Assembly: GCF_010119205.1 (NCBI RefSeq)
Contig: NZ_WRXM01000004.1
Coordinates: 124,001 to 188,000 of the forward strand
Direction of reading: 5' to 3'
Source: Haloarcula limicola
Lineage (GTDB): Archaea; Halobacteriota; Halobacteria; Halobacteriales; Haloarculaceae
Length of the DNA: 64,000 nucleotides
In this document: positions 51,731 to 60,672 of the stretch, piece after piece
Layout: every line of letters begins with the position of its first letter
Numbering within the stretch: the first letter of the stretch is position 1
Translations under genes and position numbers: made by a program
Notes under the pieces: model-generated
Database searches by the model: none
What the model was told of the DNA's origin: nothing
Seen by the model: only the letters and a program-made list of their open reading frames with translations

Positions 51731-53644
51731 ATGTCTTCGCCAACTGGCACCGACGACGGTGCCGAGGCTCCCGACGGGGGAGCCACCGTCTACGATCTTG
51801 CTGCGGAGTGTACCGCAGACGACGTCGAACAGGGGAAACGCTACCATGCAACGGTCAACGGCGTGGTCGACTACGGCGTCTTCGTCGACCTCTCCGAGGA
51901 GGTCTCGGGGCTGGTCCACGACTCGAATCTGCTGGGTCGCTACGACGTGGGCGACGAGTTCGTCGTCGAGCTGGGCGAGATCCGCCCCGACGGCGACCTG
52001 AGCTTCGAGGAGGTCCAGCTCTCCGACTACTCGACCGAACACGTCCCCCACGGGACGGCGGCCGCCGTCACCGACCTCGGCGACGCGACGGGCGACACCG
52101 TCGTCGTCGAGGGGCAGGTCGTCCAGATCAAACAGACCGGCGGTCCGACCGTGTTTCAGGTCCGAGACGGCACCGGAATCGTCCCGTGTGCGGCCTTCGA
52201 AGAGGCCGGCGTCCGCGCCTACCCCGACGTCGAGATGGACGATGTCGTCCGCGTCTCGGGGACCGCCGAGGACCGCGACGGCGGCGTCCAGGTCGAGGCG
52301 GACTCCCTGACGGTTCTCGACGGCAACGAGGCTGCCGATGTGCAAGCCAATCTCGACGACGCGCTCGCGGACGCCGCCGAGCCGGCCGACATCGAGCCGC
52401 TCGTCGAGTGGGACGCCTTCGAGAAACTGTGGGACGACCTCCGCGAGGTCGCCACGGAGCTGCGAGAGACCGTCCTCTCGGGTCGCCCGATCCGCATGCG
52501 CCACCACGCCGACGGCGACGGCCTCTGTGCCAGCGTCCCGCTGCAAGTCGCCCTCGAACGGTTCATCGCCGACCACTACGAGGACAGCGACGCGCCCCAG
52601 CACCTCCTCAAGCGCCTGCCGAGTAAGGCCCCCTACTACGAGATGGAGGACGTGACTCGGGACCTCAACTTCGCGCTGGAGGACCGAACTCGCCACGGGC
52701 AGAAACTCCCGATGGTCCTGATGCTCGACAACGGGTCGACGGAGGAGGACACCCCGGCCTATCGCAACCTCCGCCACTACGACATCCCCGTCGTCGTCGT
52801 CGACCACCACCACCCCGACCCGGAGGCCGTCGAACCCCTCATCGAACAGCACGTCAACCCCTACCTCCACGACGAGGACTACCGAATCACCACCGGGATG
52901 CTCTGTGTCGAACTCGCCCGGATGATCGACCCCGACCTCACCGAGGACCTCAAGCACGTCCCGGCGGTCGCCGGCCTCTCCGACCGCTCGGAGAGCGAAG
53001 CGATGGGCGACTACCTCGACCTCGCCGCCGAGAAGGGCTACGACGAGGACGACCTGCGCGACATCGGCGAGGCGCTCGATTACGCGACCCACTGGCTCCG
53101 CTACAGTTCCGGCGAACGCCTCATCACCGACGCGCTCAACGTCAGCTGCGACGATCGCGACCGTCACGCGGAACTGGTCGACTTCCTCGCCGAGCGCGCC
53201 GAACGCGACGTGCAGGACCAGCTCGACGCCGCGATGAGCCACGTCGAACACGAGCGCCTCGACAACGGCGCGCATCTCTACCGCATCGACGTGGAGAACC
53301 ACGCCCACCGATTCACCTACCCCGCGCCGGGGAAGACGACCGGGAAGATCCACGACGAGAAGGTCGCGGAGACCGGCGACCCGGTCATCACCATCGGCTA
53401 CGGCCCCGACTTCGCCGTCCTCCGGAGCGACGGCGTCCGACTCGACATCCCGCGGATGGTCACCGAACTGACCGAGGAAGTGAACGGCGGCGGCGTCTCC
53501 GGCGGCGGCCACCTCGTCGTCGGCTCCATCAAGTTCGTCTCGGGTATGCGCGAGGAAGTCATCGACGCCCTCGTCGAGAAGATGGCCGAGGCCGAGATCG
53601 ACGAGGAGCTCGGCAGTTCGACGGCGCTCCCCGAGGAAGTCTAA
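51731..53644 (+). CDS. DHH-family phosphoesterase with S1 and OB domains (archaeal RecJ-like nuclease)
   Basis: A 637-residue multi-domain protein. An S1-like RNA-binding domain (about 25-95, GVVDYGVFVDLSEEVSGLVH) is followed by an OB-fold (about 105-190, VEGQVVQIKQTGG), then the DHH catalytic core with HHADGDGLCAS near 256 and VVVDHHHPDP near 357, and a DHHA1 domain with GGGVSGGGH near 585. The metal-binding residues look complete, unlike the protein at 42779. Members of this archaeal group are single-strand-specific nucleases linked to replication and repair. Confidence 0.88.
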   Translation: MSSPTGTDDGAEAPDGGATVYDLAAECTADDVEQGKRYHATVNGVVDYGVFVDLSEEVSGLVHDSNLLGRYDVGDEFVVELGEIRPDGDLSFEEVQLSDYSTEHVPHGTAAAVTDLGDATGDTVVVEGQVVQIKQTGGPTVFQVRDGTGIVPCAAFEEAGVRAYPDVEMDDVVRVSGTAEDRDGGVQVEADSLTVLDGNEAADVQANLDDALADAAEPADIEPLVEWDAFEKLWDDLREVATELRETVLSGRPIRMRHHADGDGLCASVPLQVALERFIADHYEDSDAPQHLLKRLPSKAPYYEMEDVTRDLNFALEDRTRHGQKLPMVLMLDNGSTEEDTPAYRNLRHYDIPVVVVDHHHPDPEAVEPLIEQHVNPYLHDEDYRITTGMLCVELARMIDPDLTEDLKHVPAVAGLSDRSESEAMGDYLDLAAEKGYDEDDLRDIGEALDYATHWLRYSSGERLITDALNVSCDDRDRHAELVDFLAERAERDVQDQLDAAMSHVEHERLDNGAHLYRIDVENHAHRFTYPAPGKTTGKIHDEKVAETGDPVITIGYGPDFAVLRSDGVRLDIPRMVTELTEEVNGGGVSGGGHLVVGSIKFVSGMREEVIDALVEKMAEAEIDEELGSSTALPEEV

Positions 53645-53677
53645 GTTCAGCCGGCACCGCCCGCCTCAGTTTCTGCG

Positions 53678-55330
53678 TCACGACGCGAACCGAATCCGCC
53701 GAGCGGCGAGTCCGGCAACGGCGACTATTCCGAGGGCGGCACCGGCGAGTGCGAGCGGTACCGCGGGCTTCCCGCCCGACCAGTCGGCGTCGAACACTCT
53801 ACCGAAGTAGCTCGCGACCTCCGAGCCGTGGAGCACCAATACGACCTCGCGGTTCGTCGTCGCGGCCTGTTCGTTCCAGTTGAGACTGCCTACGACGACC
53901 CGGTCGCCGTCGACGACCGCGCCCTTCGCGTGTATCTTCGTGAACCGGCCGCGCGGCTCGGCGAGGCGGGCCGACAGCGGCGCGCCGGTGCGCTCGGCCC
54001 ACGCCTCGAACCGGTCGACGGTTCGCTGGTTCGACTCCCGGGAGTACCACGCGCTGCTCAGCAGCAGTCGCACTTCGACGCCCCGACCGGCGGCTCGACG
54101 GAGTGCGCGCAGTAGCGGTTCGTCCCAGTCGCCGACCGTCGGCTGGATCACCGAGATCGAATCGTCCGCGGCGTCGAGTTCCGCGACCAGCGCTCGCTGC
54201 GCGTTGTCCGGCGTGACGAGCAGGTCGGTTCGCTCGACGGTCACCGTCTCCGGTTCGAACCGCGCTGGATACGTCGCGTCGGCGCGCTCGCCGCGTTCGA
54301 ACGTTCGGCCACGTCGGTACTCGCGCCATCGGACGGCGTCGCGCCAGCCGGCGTCGGCTTCGAACGTCGCCGCTAACCCGTCGACGACCCGGGGCTGACT
54401 CGTCGCGACGCCCCATCCGCGACTGCTGTTGCCGCCGACGCCGGCGGGCTTCCAGTTCTCGGTGAGGACGACCGCTCGCTCGTCCGCGACGGCGTACTTC
54501 GCGTGGTGGTAGTTGTAGCGAGCGTACGGACCGTCGATGACCCTGACGTCGACGCCGGCGTCGCTGAGGCGGTCGAGCGTTCGAGCCTCGGTACGGGTCG
54601 GGCCGCCGATAGGCCCCCCTTCTAAGAGAACGCGAACCGTCGCTCCCCGGCGCTGTGCGGCGATGAGGGCGTCGGCGACGCGCGCGGACGAGAGCGTGTA
54701 GCCGGCGAGGAGGACTCTGTCCTCGGCGGCGCGGATGGGCGCGAGCGGGGCGGTCGGCGCGTCCGGGAGCGCGAACGCGCGCACCTCGCCCGCGCGACCG
54801 CTGATGATTGGTCGAGCCGTCGCACCGAGTGGTCGCCAGTCGATCGCCGAGCCGTTCACGACGCCCAGTTCGCCCTCTGCGGCGTCGCGGTAGCGGACCG
54901 CGGAGACGACGGTCCCGTTCCGTCGGAGTTCGACGGTGTCGCCCCCATTGGCGAGCGAGGGAGCGGATTCCAGCCCGTAGACGGGGTGTTCGGTCAGGTT
55001 TCGGACGCGGGCCGGAGCGTCGGTAAGCACGACGTTCCCGCTCGCAGTCCGGTTCGGAAGTCGCGCCGTGGTGTGGCCGTCAGTGAGCGAGAACCGGCCG
55101 AGTGTCGTCGACTCGGGAACGGAGAGGACGACGAACTCGCCGCGGTCGCCGGGGGCTATCGGGTCCGGATAGACGGCGTGAATCGTCGGCGCGGCGGCGG
55201 TCCGACCGGTCGATGAGGGCCGCGATTCCGAATCGGCCGTGGAGGTATCGAGCGCCGAGTCGGCAACGGCGACTGGGCCGGCGCTGACGAGGAGGACGAC
55301 GAGTGCGAGGGCGGCGGTGGGCGACCGCAT
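53678..55330 (-). CDS. Secreted, membrane-anchored phospholipase D-like protein
   Basis: A 550-residue protein. The signal peptide (about 1-24) is followed by a lamin-tail-like beta domain (about 50-165) and two PLD domains with complete HKD motifs: His276-Lys278-Asp283 (HHAKYAVAD) and His467-Lys469-Asp474 (IHAKGAVVD, then GSLNWNE). A single C-terminal transmembrane helix (about 523-543) ends in RRIRFAS. It is probably an extracellular nuclease or phosphodiesterase held at the membrane. The ATG at 55330 is chosen because it gives the signal peptide directly. It converges with the DHH gene. Confidence 0.87.
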   Translation of the reverse strand: MRSPTAALALVVLLVSAGPVAVADSALDTSTADSESRPSSTGRTAAAPTIHAVYPDPIAPGDRGEFVVLSVPESTTLGRFSLTDGHTTARLPNRTASGNVVLTDAPARVRNLTEHPVYGLESAPSLANGGDTVELRRNGTVVSAVRYRDAAEGELGVVNGSAIDWRPLGATARPIISGRAGEVRAFALPDAPTAPLAPIRAAEDRVLLAGYTLSSARVADALIAAQRRGATVRVLLEGGPIGGPTRTEARTLDRLSDAGVDVRVIDGPYARYNYHHAKYAVADERAVVLTENWKPAGVGGNSSRGWGVATSQPRVVDGLAATFEADAGWRDAVRWREYRRGRTFERGERADATYPARFEPETVTVERTDLLVTPDNAQRALVAELDAADDSISVIQPTVGDWDEPLLRALRRAAGRGVEVRLLLSSAWYSRESNQRTVDRFEAWAERTGAPLSARLAEPRGRFTKIHAKGAVVDGDRVVVGSLNWNEQAATTNREVVLVLHGSEVASYFGRVFDADWSGGKPAVPLALAGAALGIVAVAGLAARRIRFAS

Positions 55331-55377
55331 GGGACGGGGTGGTCGCCCGTTGGTACAAAAAGACTCGTCTCGGCGGC

Positions 55378-57009
55378 TCAGTAGCCGGTGGCCTTCTCGG
55401 CCTCGGCCTGCACGAGGTAGGCCCGGTCGTCGGCGTACTTCGCCGCTTCGTCGAAGGCCTCGTCGGTGCCGATCTGCCGGAGCGCCCACGCGGCCGAGGC
55501 GCGGACCTCGTCGTGCTCGTCGCTCTCGAGGACATCCGAGAGCGGGTCGATCGCGCGAGTGTCACCGAGGAGCCCGAGCGAGCGGGCCGCGGAGGAGCGG
55601 ATCTCCGAGTTGTCGGCGTCGAGTTGGTCGGCGACCGGCTGGACGGACTCGGGACTGCCGATCGCGCCGAGCGAGCGGAGCGTCACCTTCTGGAGCGCCG
55701 CGTCGCCGTCACCGTCGATGAAGTCGTGCAGCGTCTCGGTCGCGCGGTCGTCGCCGATCTTCCCCAGTACCTTGATGGGTCCCTTCTCGCGCTTCTGCGC
55801 GCGCTGATGCATCACGTCGAAGGCGGGTTCGGCGTCTCGCCCGAGGTTCTGGAAGATGTCGATGATGTACTCCTCCATGAACTCCGAGCCGACCTTCTCC
55901 AGTGCGAAGACCACCAGCTCGACGTTCCCCTCGGCGGCGTGGATCTTCGCGGCGTTCCACTCCGCCGGGAAGTCCTTGCGGTTCTCGTTGTTCAGCACGT
56001 CGTAGAACCCCTTGTAGTCGAGTTGCTCCTGGACCGTGAGGTCGCTCCACACCTCGGCGGCTTCGAGGTTCTCTTCGAGGGTCTCGGCCGCTTCGAGCAG
56101 CCCCTCGATGGTCTCCGAGTCCTCGTCGGCGTCTAAGTCCGCGCTCTCGACGGCGTCGGCGACGGTGCCGAGGGCGTCGGCCGCGGCGTCTAAGTCGTCG
56201 CCGGCGTCGGCGTCGTGATCGATATACTCCTCGCTGTCGTCGAGGAACGTGACGACGGCCGCGTGGGCCTCCCCCTCGCCCGCGTCGGTCCACTCGCTCT
56301 CCTCGACGGTTGTCTGTGCGTTCTCGACGAGGTCGACGACGTCCTCGGCGTAGGGGCCGCGCTCGGCCTCGACGTCGCCGCGAATCTCCGAGATGCGGTC
56401 TTCGAGATCCGCACGCGGGTCTTCGGCCTCCTCGTCCTCGTCGGGTTCGGGCAGGTCCGCGGCTTCGAGGTCGCTCTCGGTCTCGTCGAGGTCGCGGTCG
56501 ATCGCGTCGAGGTCGGCCTCCGTCTCGGCGCTTTCGAGGTCGCTCTCGGCCTGGTCGAGACGCGCGTTGAGGTCGTCGGCGGTAGATCCGCTCTCTTCGG
56601 CTTCCGCTTCGTCTGCGTCTTCGCCTTCGCCCTCGTCCTCGTCCTCGGACCCATCATCCGTGTCCGCCTCTTCGGTCTCGCCTTCGGACTGCTCGTCGGT
56701 CTCTTCGTCCGTTTGCTCGTCTTCCGCCTCGCCTTCAGTCTCTTCGTCGGCGTCTCCCTCGTCCGCCGCGTCTTCGGCTTCGCCCTCCTCGTCTCCGGTC
56801 TCCCCGTCAGCGTCCGCCTGCTCGTCACTCTCGTCTTCAGCTGTGTCCGGCGAAGTGACGTCCGCTTCGTCCGCCGAATCCGGGGCCGCGTCGTCGGTCT
56901 CTCCGTCGGTGGCTTCGGTCTCCTCCTCGGTGTCGACTGGCTCGTCCGCGGGTTCCTCGTCGGTGGACTCCCCGTTCGAGGCCGCCGTCTCGTCGTCCCC
57001 GTTGCTCAT
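55378..57009 (-). CDS. HEAT-repeat protein with a very acidic N-terminus
   Basis: A 543-residue protein. Residues 1-145 are almost entirely Asp, Glu, Ser, Thr and Gly. A helical, coiled-coil-like part (about 145-300, ARLDQAESDLESAETEADLD) follows, and then HEAT/PBS lyase-type repeats to the end (for example TLRSLGAIGSPESVQPVADQL, AARSLGLLGDTRAIDPLSDV, AAWALRQIGTDEAF). The ATG at 57009 is chosen; the longer upstream frame is a shadow. It is probably a cytosolic scaffold, and its partners are unknown. Confidence 0.85.
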   Translation of the reverse strand: MSNGDDETAASNGESTDEEPADEPVDTEEETEATDGETDDAAPDSADEADVTSPDTAEDESDEQADADGETGDEEGEAEDAADEGDADEETEGEAEDEQTDEETDEQSEGETEEADTDDGSEDEDEGEGEDADEAEAEESGSTADDLNARLDQAESDLESAETEADLDAIDRDLDETESDLEAADLPEPDEDEEAEDPRADLEDRISEIRGDVEAERGPYAEDVVDLVENAQTTVEESEWTDAGEGEAHAAVVTFLDDSEEYIDHDADAGDDLDAAADALGTVADAVESADLDADEDSETIEGLLEAAETLEENLEAAEVWSDLTVQEQLDYKGFYDVLNNENRKDFPAEWNAAKIHAAEGNVELVVFALEKVGSEFMEEYIIDIFQNLGRDAEPAFDVMHQRAQKREKGPIKVLGKIGDDRATETLHDFIDGDGDAALQKVTLRSLGAIGSPESVQPVADQLDADNSEIRSSAARSLGLLGDTRAIDPLSDVLESDEHDEVRASAAWALRQIGTDEAFDEAAKYADDRAYLVQAEAEKATGY

Positions 57010-57141
57010 GTACGGACGTGTGTCGGTGCGGGCTAAGAGCGTTTTCCTTTCCAAACGGGGACACGAGCGGGCGGATAGCCCGCGCGGGCCCAACTGGCAA
57101 GAGATTTGTGGCACCGTGGCTACGTCCTGTGTAGTTAGCCA

Positions 57142-58788
57142 ATGAGCTCTGACGACAGGGACGACTTCGAGGAGGTGGAGCAGGACGTCGCGCCGGAGGG
57201 ACCGGGCGTCGGCGACGAGCCGTCGGCCGCCGGGTTCGTCGAGTACGGCATCGAAGACAGGCCGCCGAGGGGCGAGTCGATGCTGCTGGGCGTCCAGCAC
57301 TACCTGACGATGATCGGCGCGTCCGTCGCGATCCCGCTCGGTCTCGCGGGCGCGATGGGGATGTTCGAGGCGGCACCGGGACAGGTCGGTCGCCTCATCG
57401 GGACGTTCTTCGTCGTCTCCGGCATCGCGACGCTGGCCCAGACGACCATCGGCAATCGCTACCCCATCGTGCAGGGCGGGACGTTCTCGATGCTCGCGCC
57501 GGGGCTGGCCATCGTCGGCGTCCTGGCGCAGCAGGGGGCCGACTGGCAGACGATGCTCGTCGAGTTACAGGGCGCGGTCATCGTCGCCGGCGTCGTCGAA
57601 GTGCTCATCGGTTACACCGGCGTGATGGGGAAGCTCAAGCGGTACATGGGACCGGTCGTTATCGCACCGGTCATCGCGCTCATCGGCCTCGCGCTGTTCA
57701 ACGTCCCGCAGATCGCGAATCCGAACTTCGCCGCGCCCGGGACCGGCCAGAACTGGTGGCTGCTCGGTCTCACGATGTTCGCCATCGTCGTCTTCTCGCA
57801 GTACCTCGATAAGCGCCACCGGGCGTTCAAGCTGTTCCCGGTGCTGCTCGGCATCGCCTTCGCGTGGGGCGTCGCCGCCGTGCTCTCGGTGACGGGCGTC
57901 TTCGCCGAGGGGTCGGTGAGTTACGTCGCGCTCGGGAGCGTCACGAGCGCGCCGCTGCTCCAGCCGATCTATCCCTTCCAGTGGGGCCTCCCGCAGTTCA
58001 CGCCCGGCTTCATCGTCGGGATGTTCGCCGGGATGCTCGCCTCCGTCGTCGAGAGCTTCGGCGACTACCACTCGGTCGCCCGCATCGCCGGGCGGGGCGC
58101 GCCGAGCGCGAAGCGCATCGACCACGGCATCGGCATGGAGGGCGTCGGCAACGTCTTCGCCGGAATCATGGGCACCGGCAACGGGTGTACGTCCTATACG
58201 GAGAACGTCGGCGCGATCGCCATTACCGGCGTCGCCTCCCGATACGTCGTCCAGATCGGCGCGGCGGTGATGATTCTCGTCGGCTACTTCGGTCCGATGG
58301 GAGAGCTGTTCGCGACCATTCCCGCGCCGATCATCGGCGGGCTCTACATGGTTATGTTCGGCCAGATCGCCGCCGTCGGCCTCTCGCAGTTGAAGTACGT
58401 CGACTTAGACGCCAACCGCAACGTCTTCATCGTCGGGTTCGCCCTCTTCGCCGGTCTCGCCGTCCCCGAGTACATGAGCCAGGTCGGACAGGGACTGGAG
58501 GCCTCCGGGGCGACGGCGCTTCAGCAGGGCCTCGCCGGCGTCCCGGTGCTCGGGGCGGTACTGGGGACCGACGTCGTGGCGACGACGCTGTTCGTCGTCG
58601 GCGGCACCGGGATGGTCGTCGGCGGCCTCGTCGCGTTCGTCCTCGACAACACTATTCCCGGCACCCGCGAGGAGCGCGGACTCAGTGCGTGGGCCGAGCT
58701 CACGGAGGACGACGAGGAGTTCGTCTCGGCGCTCGATCGACTGCGGGGTCGCGGCGGCGACCGACCGCCCGTCTCCAGCGACGACTGA
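57142..58788 (+). CDS. NCS2-family nucleobase permease (uracil/xanthine type)
   Basis: A 548-residue transporter with about 14 hydrophobic segments. The N-terminal GVQHYLTMIGASVAIPLGLAG and the TTIGNRYPIVQGGTFSM half-helix are NCS2 hallmarks. The substrate region contains VVESFGDYHSVARIAGRGAP, and GNVFAGIMGTGNGCTSYTENVGAIAITGVASR follows the family's GxG-x-T signature. It probably imports uracil, xanthine or a related base by cation symport. A short intergenic distance (6 nt) links it to the next gene. Confidence 0.92.
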   Translation: MSSDDRDDFEEVEQDVAPEGPGVGDEPSAAGFVEYGIEDRPPRGESMLLGVQHYLTMIGASVAIPLGLAGAMGMFEAAPGQVGRLIGTFFVVSGIATLAQTTIGNRYPIVQGGTFSMLAPGLAIVGVLAQQGADWQTMLVELQGAVIVAGVVEVLIGYTGVMGKLKRYMGPVVIAPVIALIGLALFNVPQIANPNFAAPGTGQNWWLLGLTMFAIVVFSQYLDKRHRAFKLFPVLLGIAFAWGVAAVLSVTGVFAEGSVSYVALGSVTSAPLLQPIYPFQWGLPQFTPGFIVGMFAGMLASVVESFGDYHSVARIAGRGAPSAKRIDHGIGMEGVGNVFAGIMGTGNGCTSYTENVGAIAITGVASRYVVQIGAAVMILVGYFGPMGELFATIPAPIIGGLYMVMFGQIAAVGLSQLKYVDLDANRNVFIVGFALFAGLAVPEYMSQVGQGLEASGATALQQGLAGVPVLGAVLGTDVVATTLFVVGGTGMVVGGLVAFVLDNTIPGTREERGLSAWAELTEDDEEFVSALDRLRGRGGDRPPVSSDD

Positions 58789-58794
58789 CCCGCG

Positions 58795-59187
58795 ATGGGA
58801 GACGAGAGCGAGCCGGTGTACGACGGTGCCCTGCGAGGCGGCGGCCGGATCACCGTCACCGACGACTGGATTCTGGCCGACCGACCGGACGAGGAGTCCG
58901 TCGCCGTTCCGCTCTCGGGCGTCGTCGACGTGACGCTGCAGGACGTGGACTGGTTCCTCGTGGCGATGAGTCTCGGTCTCGTCGGCTTCGGTCTCGCGTC
59001 GGTCGGGCGGAACCTCGCGTTCGCGGCGTTTTTCGTCGTCGCCGGCCTTCTCAGTACCGCGCTCACCTACCGAAAGCGCGGCGCGCTCAGGATCGGCGTC
59101 TCGGGCGAGACGCAGCCGCTCAAGCTCTTTCCCGCCGACCCGCAGGCGTGTTACGACGCGCTCGAATCGGTACTGGGCGATAGCTGA
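58795..59187 (+). CDS. Small membrane protein, 130 aa
   Basis: An uncharacterised protein with a soluble N-terminal part (DGALRGGGRITVTDDWILADR, then VAVPLSGVVDVTLQDVDW), two close transmembrane helices (about 57-84) and a C-terminal segment (LRIGVSGETQPLKLFP, then ACYDALESVLG). This layout looks like a PH-like domain interrupted by a hairpin. It lies 6 nt after the permease, so co-transcription is likely, but a role in transport is unproven. Confidence 0.7.
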   Translation: MGDESEPVYDGALRGGGRITVTDDWILADRPDEESVAVPLSGVVDVTLQDVDWFLVAMSLGLVGFGLASVGRNLAFAAFFVVAGLLSTALTYRKRGALRIGVSGETQPLKLFPADPQACYDALESVLGDS

Positions 59188-59236
59188 CGAAGTGAAACCG
59201 CCCACACTTACAGCGCCGCCGGCCGGACCGTCGCGT

Positions 59237-59884
59237 ATGACCGCAGAGAACGTCCAGTCGCTCATCGACCAGCTACACGAGGAAGCGCAGATGGACCGGC
59301 CGAACGACCTGACGCCCGACGTGAGCATCGTGATGGGGTCCGATTCCGACCTCCCGACGATGGCCGGCGGCAAAGGCAAGCGTCCCGGTGCGTACGCAGC
59401 GCTCGCCGACGAGCTGGGCTTCGAGGAACAGACCGATTTCACCGACGCCCCGGACGCCCGCTTCACCTTCGAGACGTTCGTCGTCTCCGCCCATCGGACG
59501 CCGGACCTGATGTACGCCTACGCCGAGACGGCCGAAGCCCGCGGTCTCGACGTCATCGTCGCCGGTGCTGGCGGCAAGTCGGCGGACCTCCCGAACATGA
59601 CCGCGAGCATCGCCTACCCGCTCCCGGTCGTCGGCGTCCCCGTCCAGGAGAAGTCCGTCGACTCGGTCATCGGGATGCCACAGGGCGCGCCCATCACCGC
59701 CGTCGACGCCGGCAAGTCGTTCAACGCCGCGCTCACGGCGGCGCAGATCCTCTCGCGTCAACACGGCGAGCTGCGCGACCGACTCGTGGAGTACCACGAG
59801 GGGCTACAGGAGGAAGTCGGCGACGCGTCTCGGGATTTGCACGAACTCGGGACGCCGGGATTCAAAGAGGAGTATTGGGAGTAG
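59237..59884 (+). CDS. purE: 5-(carboxyamino)imidazole ribonucleotide mutase PurE
   Basis: A 215-residue PurE. Key motifs are VSIVMGSDSDLPTM (phosphate loop), VVSAHRTPDLMYAY (the catalytic His in SAHRTP), AGAGGKSADLPNM, and VPVQEKSVDSVIGMPQGAPI. The insertion KGKRPGAYAALADELG is typical of haloarchaeal PurE. The start at 59237 is preferred over an upstream GTG, since the intervening residues are untypical. PurE rearranges N5-CAIR, made by PurK (45772-46923), to CAIR. Confidence 0.95.
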   Translation: MTAENVQSLIDQLHEEAQMDRPNDLTPDVSIVMGSDSDLPTMAGGKGKRPGAYAALADELGFEEQTDFTDAPDARFTFETFVVSAHRTPDLMYAYAETAEARGLDVIVAGAGGKSADLPNMTASIAYPLPVVGVPVQEKSVDSVIGMPQGAPITAVDAGKSFNAALTAAQILSRQHGELRDRLVEYHEGLQEEVGDASRDLHELGTPGFKEEYWE

Positions 59885-59885
59885 C

Positions 59886-60031
59886 GAGAGCCTGAGCGAA
59901 GCGACGGCTCTCGAATAGCGAACGAGGAGCGTAGCGACTCGTGAGCAGCGAGGTTTCGACCGGAGGGAGAAACCTCGGTGAAGCGGGGAACGAACGTGGC
60001 CCTTGAAGCGGAACGGCGAACGGAGTGGGCC
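59886..60031. repeat. Cluster of short hairpins after purE
   Basis: Four successive inverted repeats: gagagcc/ggctctc (59886-59912, 7 bp), acgag/ctcgt (59922-59942), cgaggtttc/gaaacctcg (59949-59977, 9 bp) and ggccc/gggcc (59998-60031). The loops share gagcgaagcga-like sequence. No reading frame of note runs through them. They may form a termination or mRNA-stability region, or a family of dispersed haloarchaeal repeats. Confidence 0.55.
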
Positions 60032-60258
60032 GTGGAGCAGTAGCGAGGAGTGCGAGCGAAGTGAGCGGTCCGTGTCGGCTCGACTGCCCCCGTTTTTCCC
60101 GGACGTACACCGTCTGAGAACGCGCAGTTCGGGAGGGAAAACGTCGCACACGTTAGACCGAGCATAGGACGCCCGAAACCCCCGAATTTCGGGGCCGTGA
60201 CGGTTATCAACCCTTATATGGAAGTACCACTAACCGTCGCACGATAGGAGATTCCGGA
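60032..60258 (+). promoter_or_regulatory. Upstream region and promoter of the nuo operon
   Basis: More gagcgaagtgagc-type sequence lies at 60050-60068. A hairpin (ccccga att tcgggg, 60180-60194) directly precedes a TATA-like box (cttatatg, 60213-60220). A 35-40 nt leader then carries a Shine-Dalgarno-like taggag 8 nt before the nuoA ATG. No gene is seen here. Confidence 0.5.
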
Positions 60259-60672
60259 ATGAGTAATCCATGGATCGCCATCGGGGCACTCGCGGTCGTG
60301 GGGCTCGCCATTCCCGTCAGTATGATGACGGTGTCGAGTCTCATCCGTCCGCGCGTTCCCGAACAAGGCAAAACGGCTACCTACGAGTCCGGCGAGGTGC
60401 CGACCGGCAGCAGCCAAGAGATCAAGTTCAATATCCAGTACTACATGGTCGCGCTGCTGTTCGTCGTCTTCGACATCGAGACTGTCCTCATCTTCCCGTG
60501 GACGGTCATCTACCGCGACGCGGTCGGTGCGGTCGGTATGTCGAAGATTCTGCTGCCGATGGTCGCGTTCATCGGCGTGCTCGTCGTCGGTCTCGGTTGG
60601 GCGTGGCGAAACGGCGCAGTTCGGTGGGTGCGCAGCCCGCGCGCCACCAAGGGGGCAGACACATATGAGTAG
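60259..60672 (+). CDS. nuoA: NADH-quinone oxidoreductase-like complex I subunit A
   Basis: A 137-residue membrane subunit with three transmembrane helices (about 4-26, 68-90 and 95-117). The conserved loop YESGEVPTGSSQEIKFNIQYY and the VFDIETVLIFPW acidic helix are the NuoA/Nqo7 signatures. It forms part of the membrane arm next to the quinone site. It overlaps nuoB by 8 nt. The electron-input partner in haloarchaea is uncertain because nuoEFG are usually absent; none is visible here. Confidence 0.95.
   Translation: MSNPWIAIGALAVVGLAIPVSMMTVSSLIRPRVPEQGKTATYESGEVPTGSSQEIKFNIQYYMVALLFVVFDIETVLIFPWTVIYRDAVGAVGMSKILLPMVAFIGVLVVGLGWAWRNGAVRWVRSPRATKGADTYE

Noticed and set aside
51671-53512. A 613-codon minus-strand frame opposite the DHH phosphoesterase
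   Set aside because: The plus strand has all DHH, S1 and DHHA1 motifs; the opposite frame has low-complexity Val/Asp/Gly composition typical of antisense shadows.
56215-57036. A plus-strand frame with many hydrophobic residues that looks like a membrane protein
   Set aside because: It is the complement of the Asp/Glu-rich tail of the HEAT-repeat gene; acidic codons read backwards give Val, Leu and Phe.
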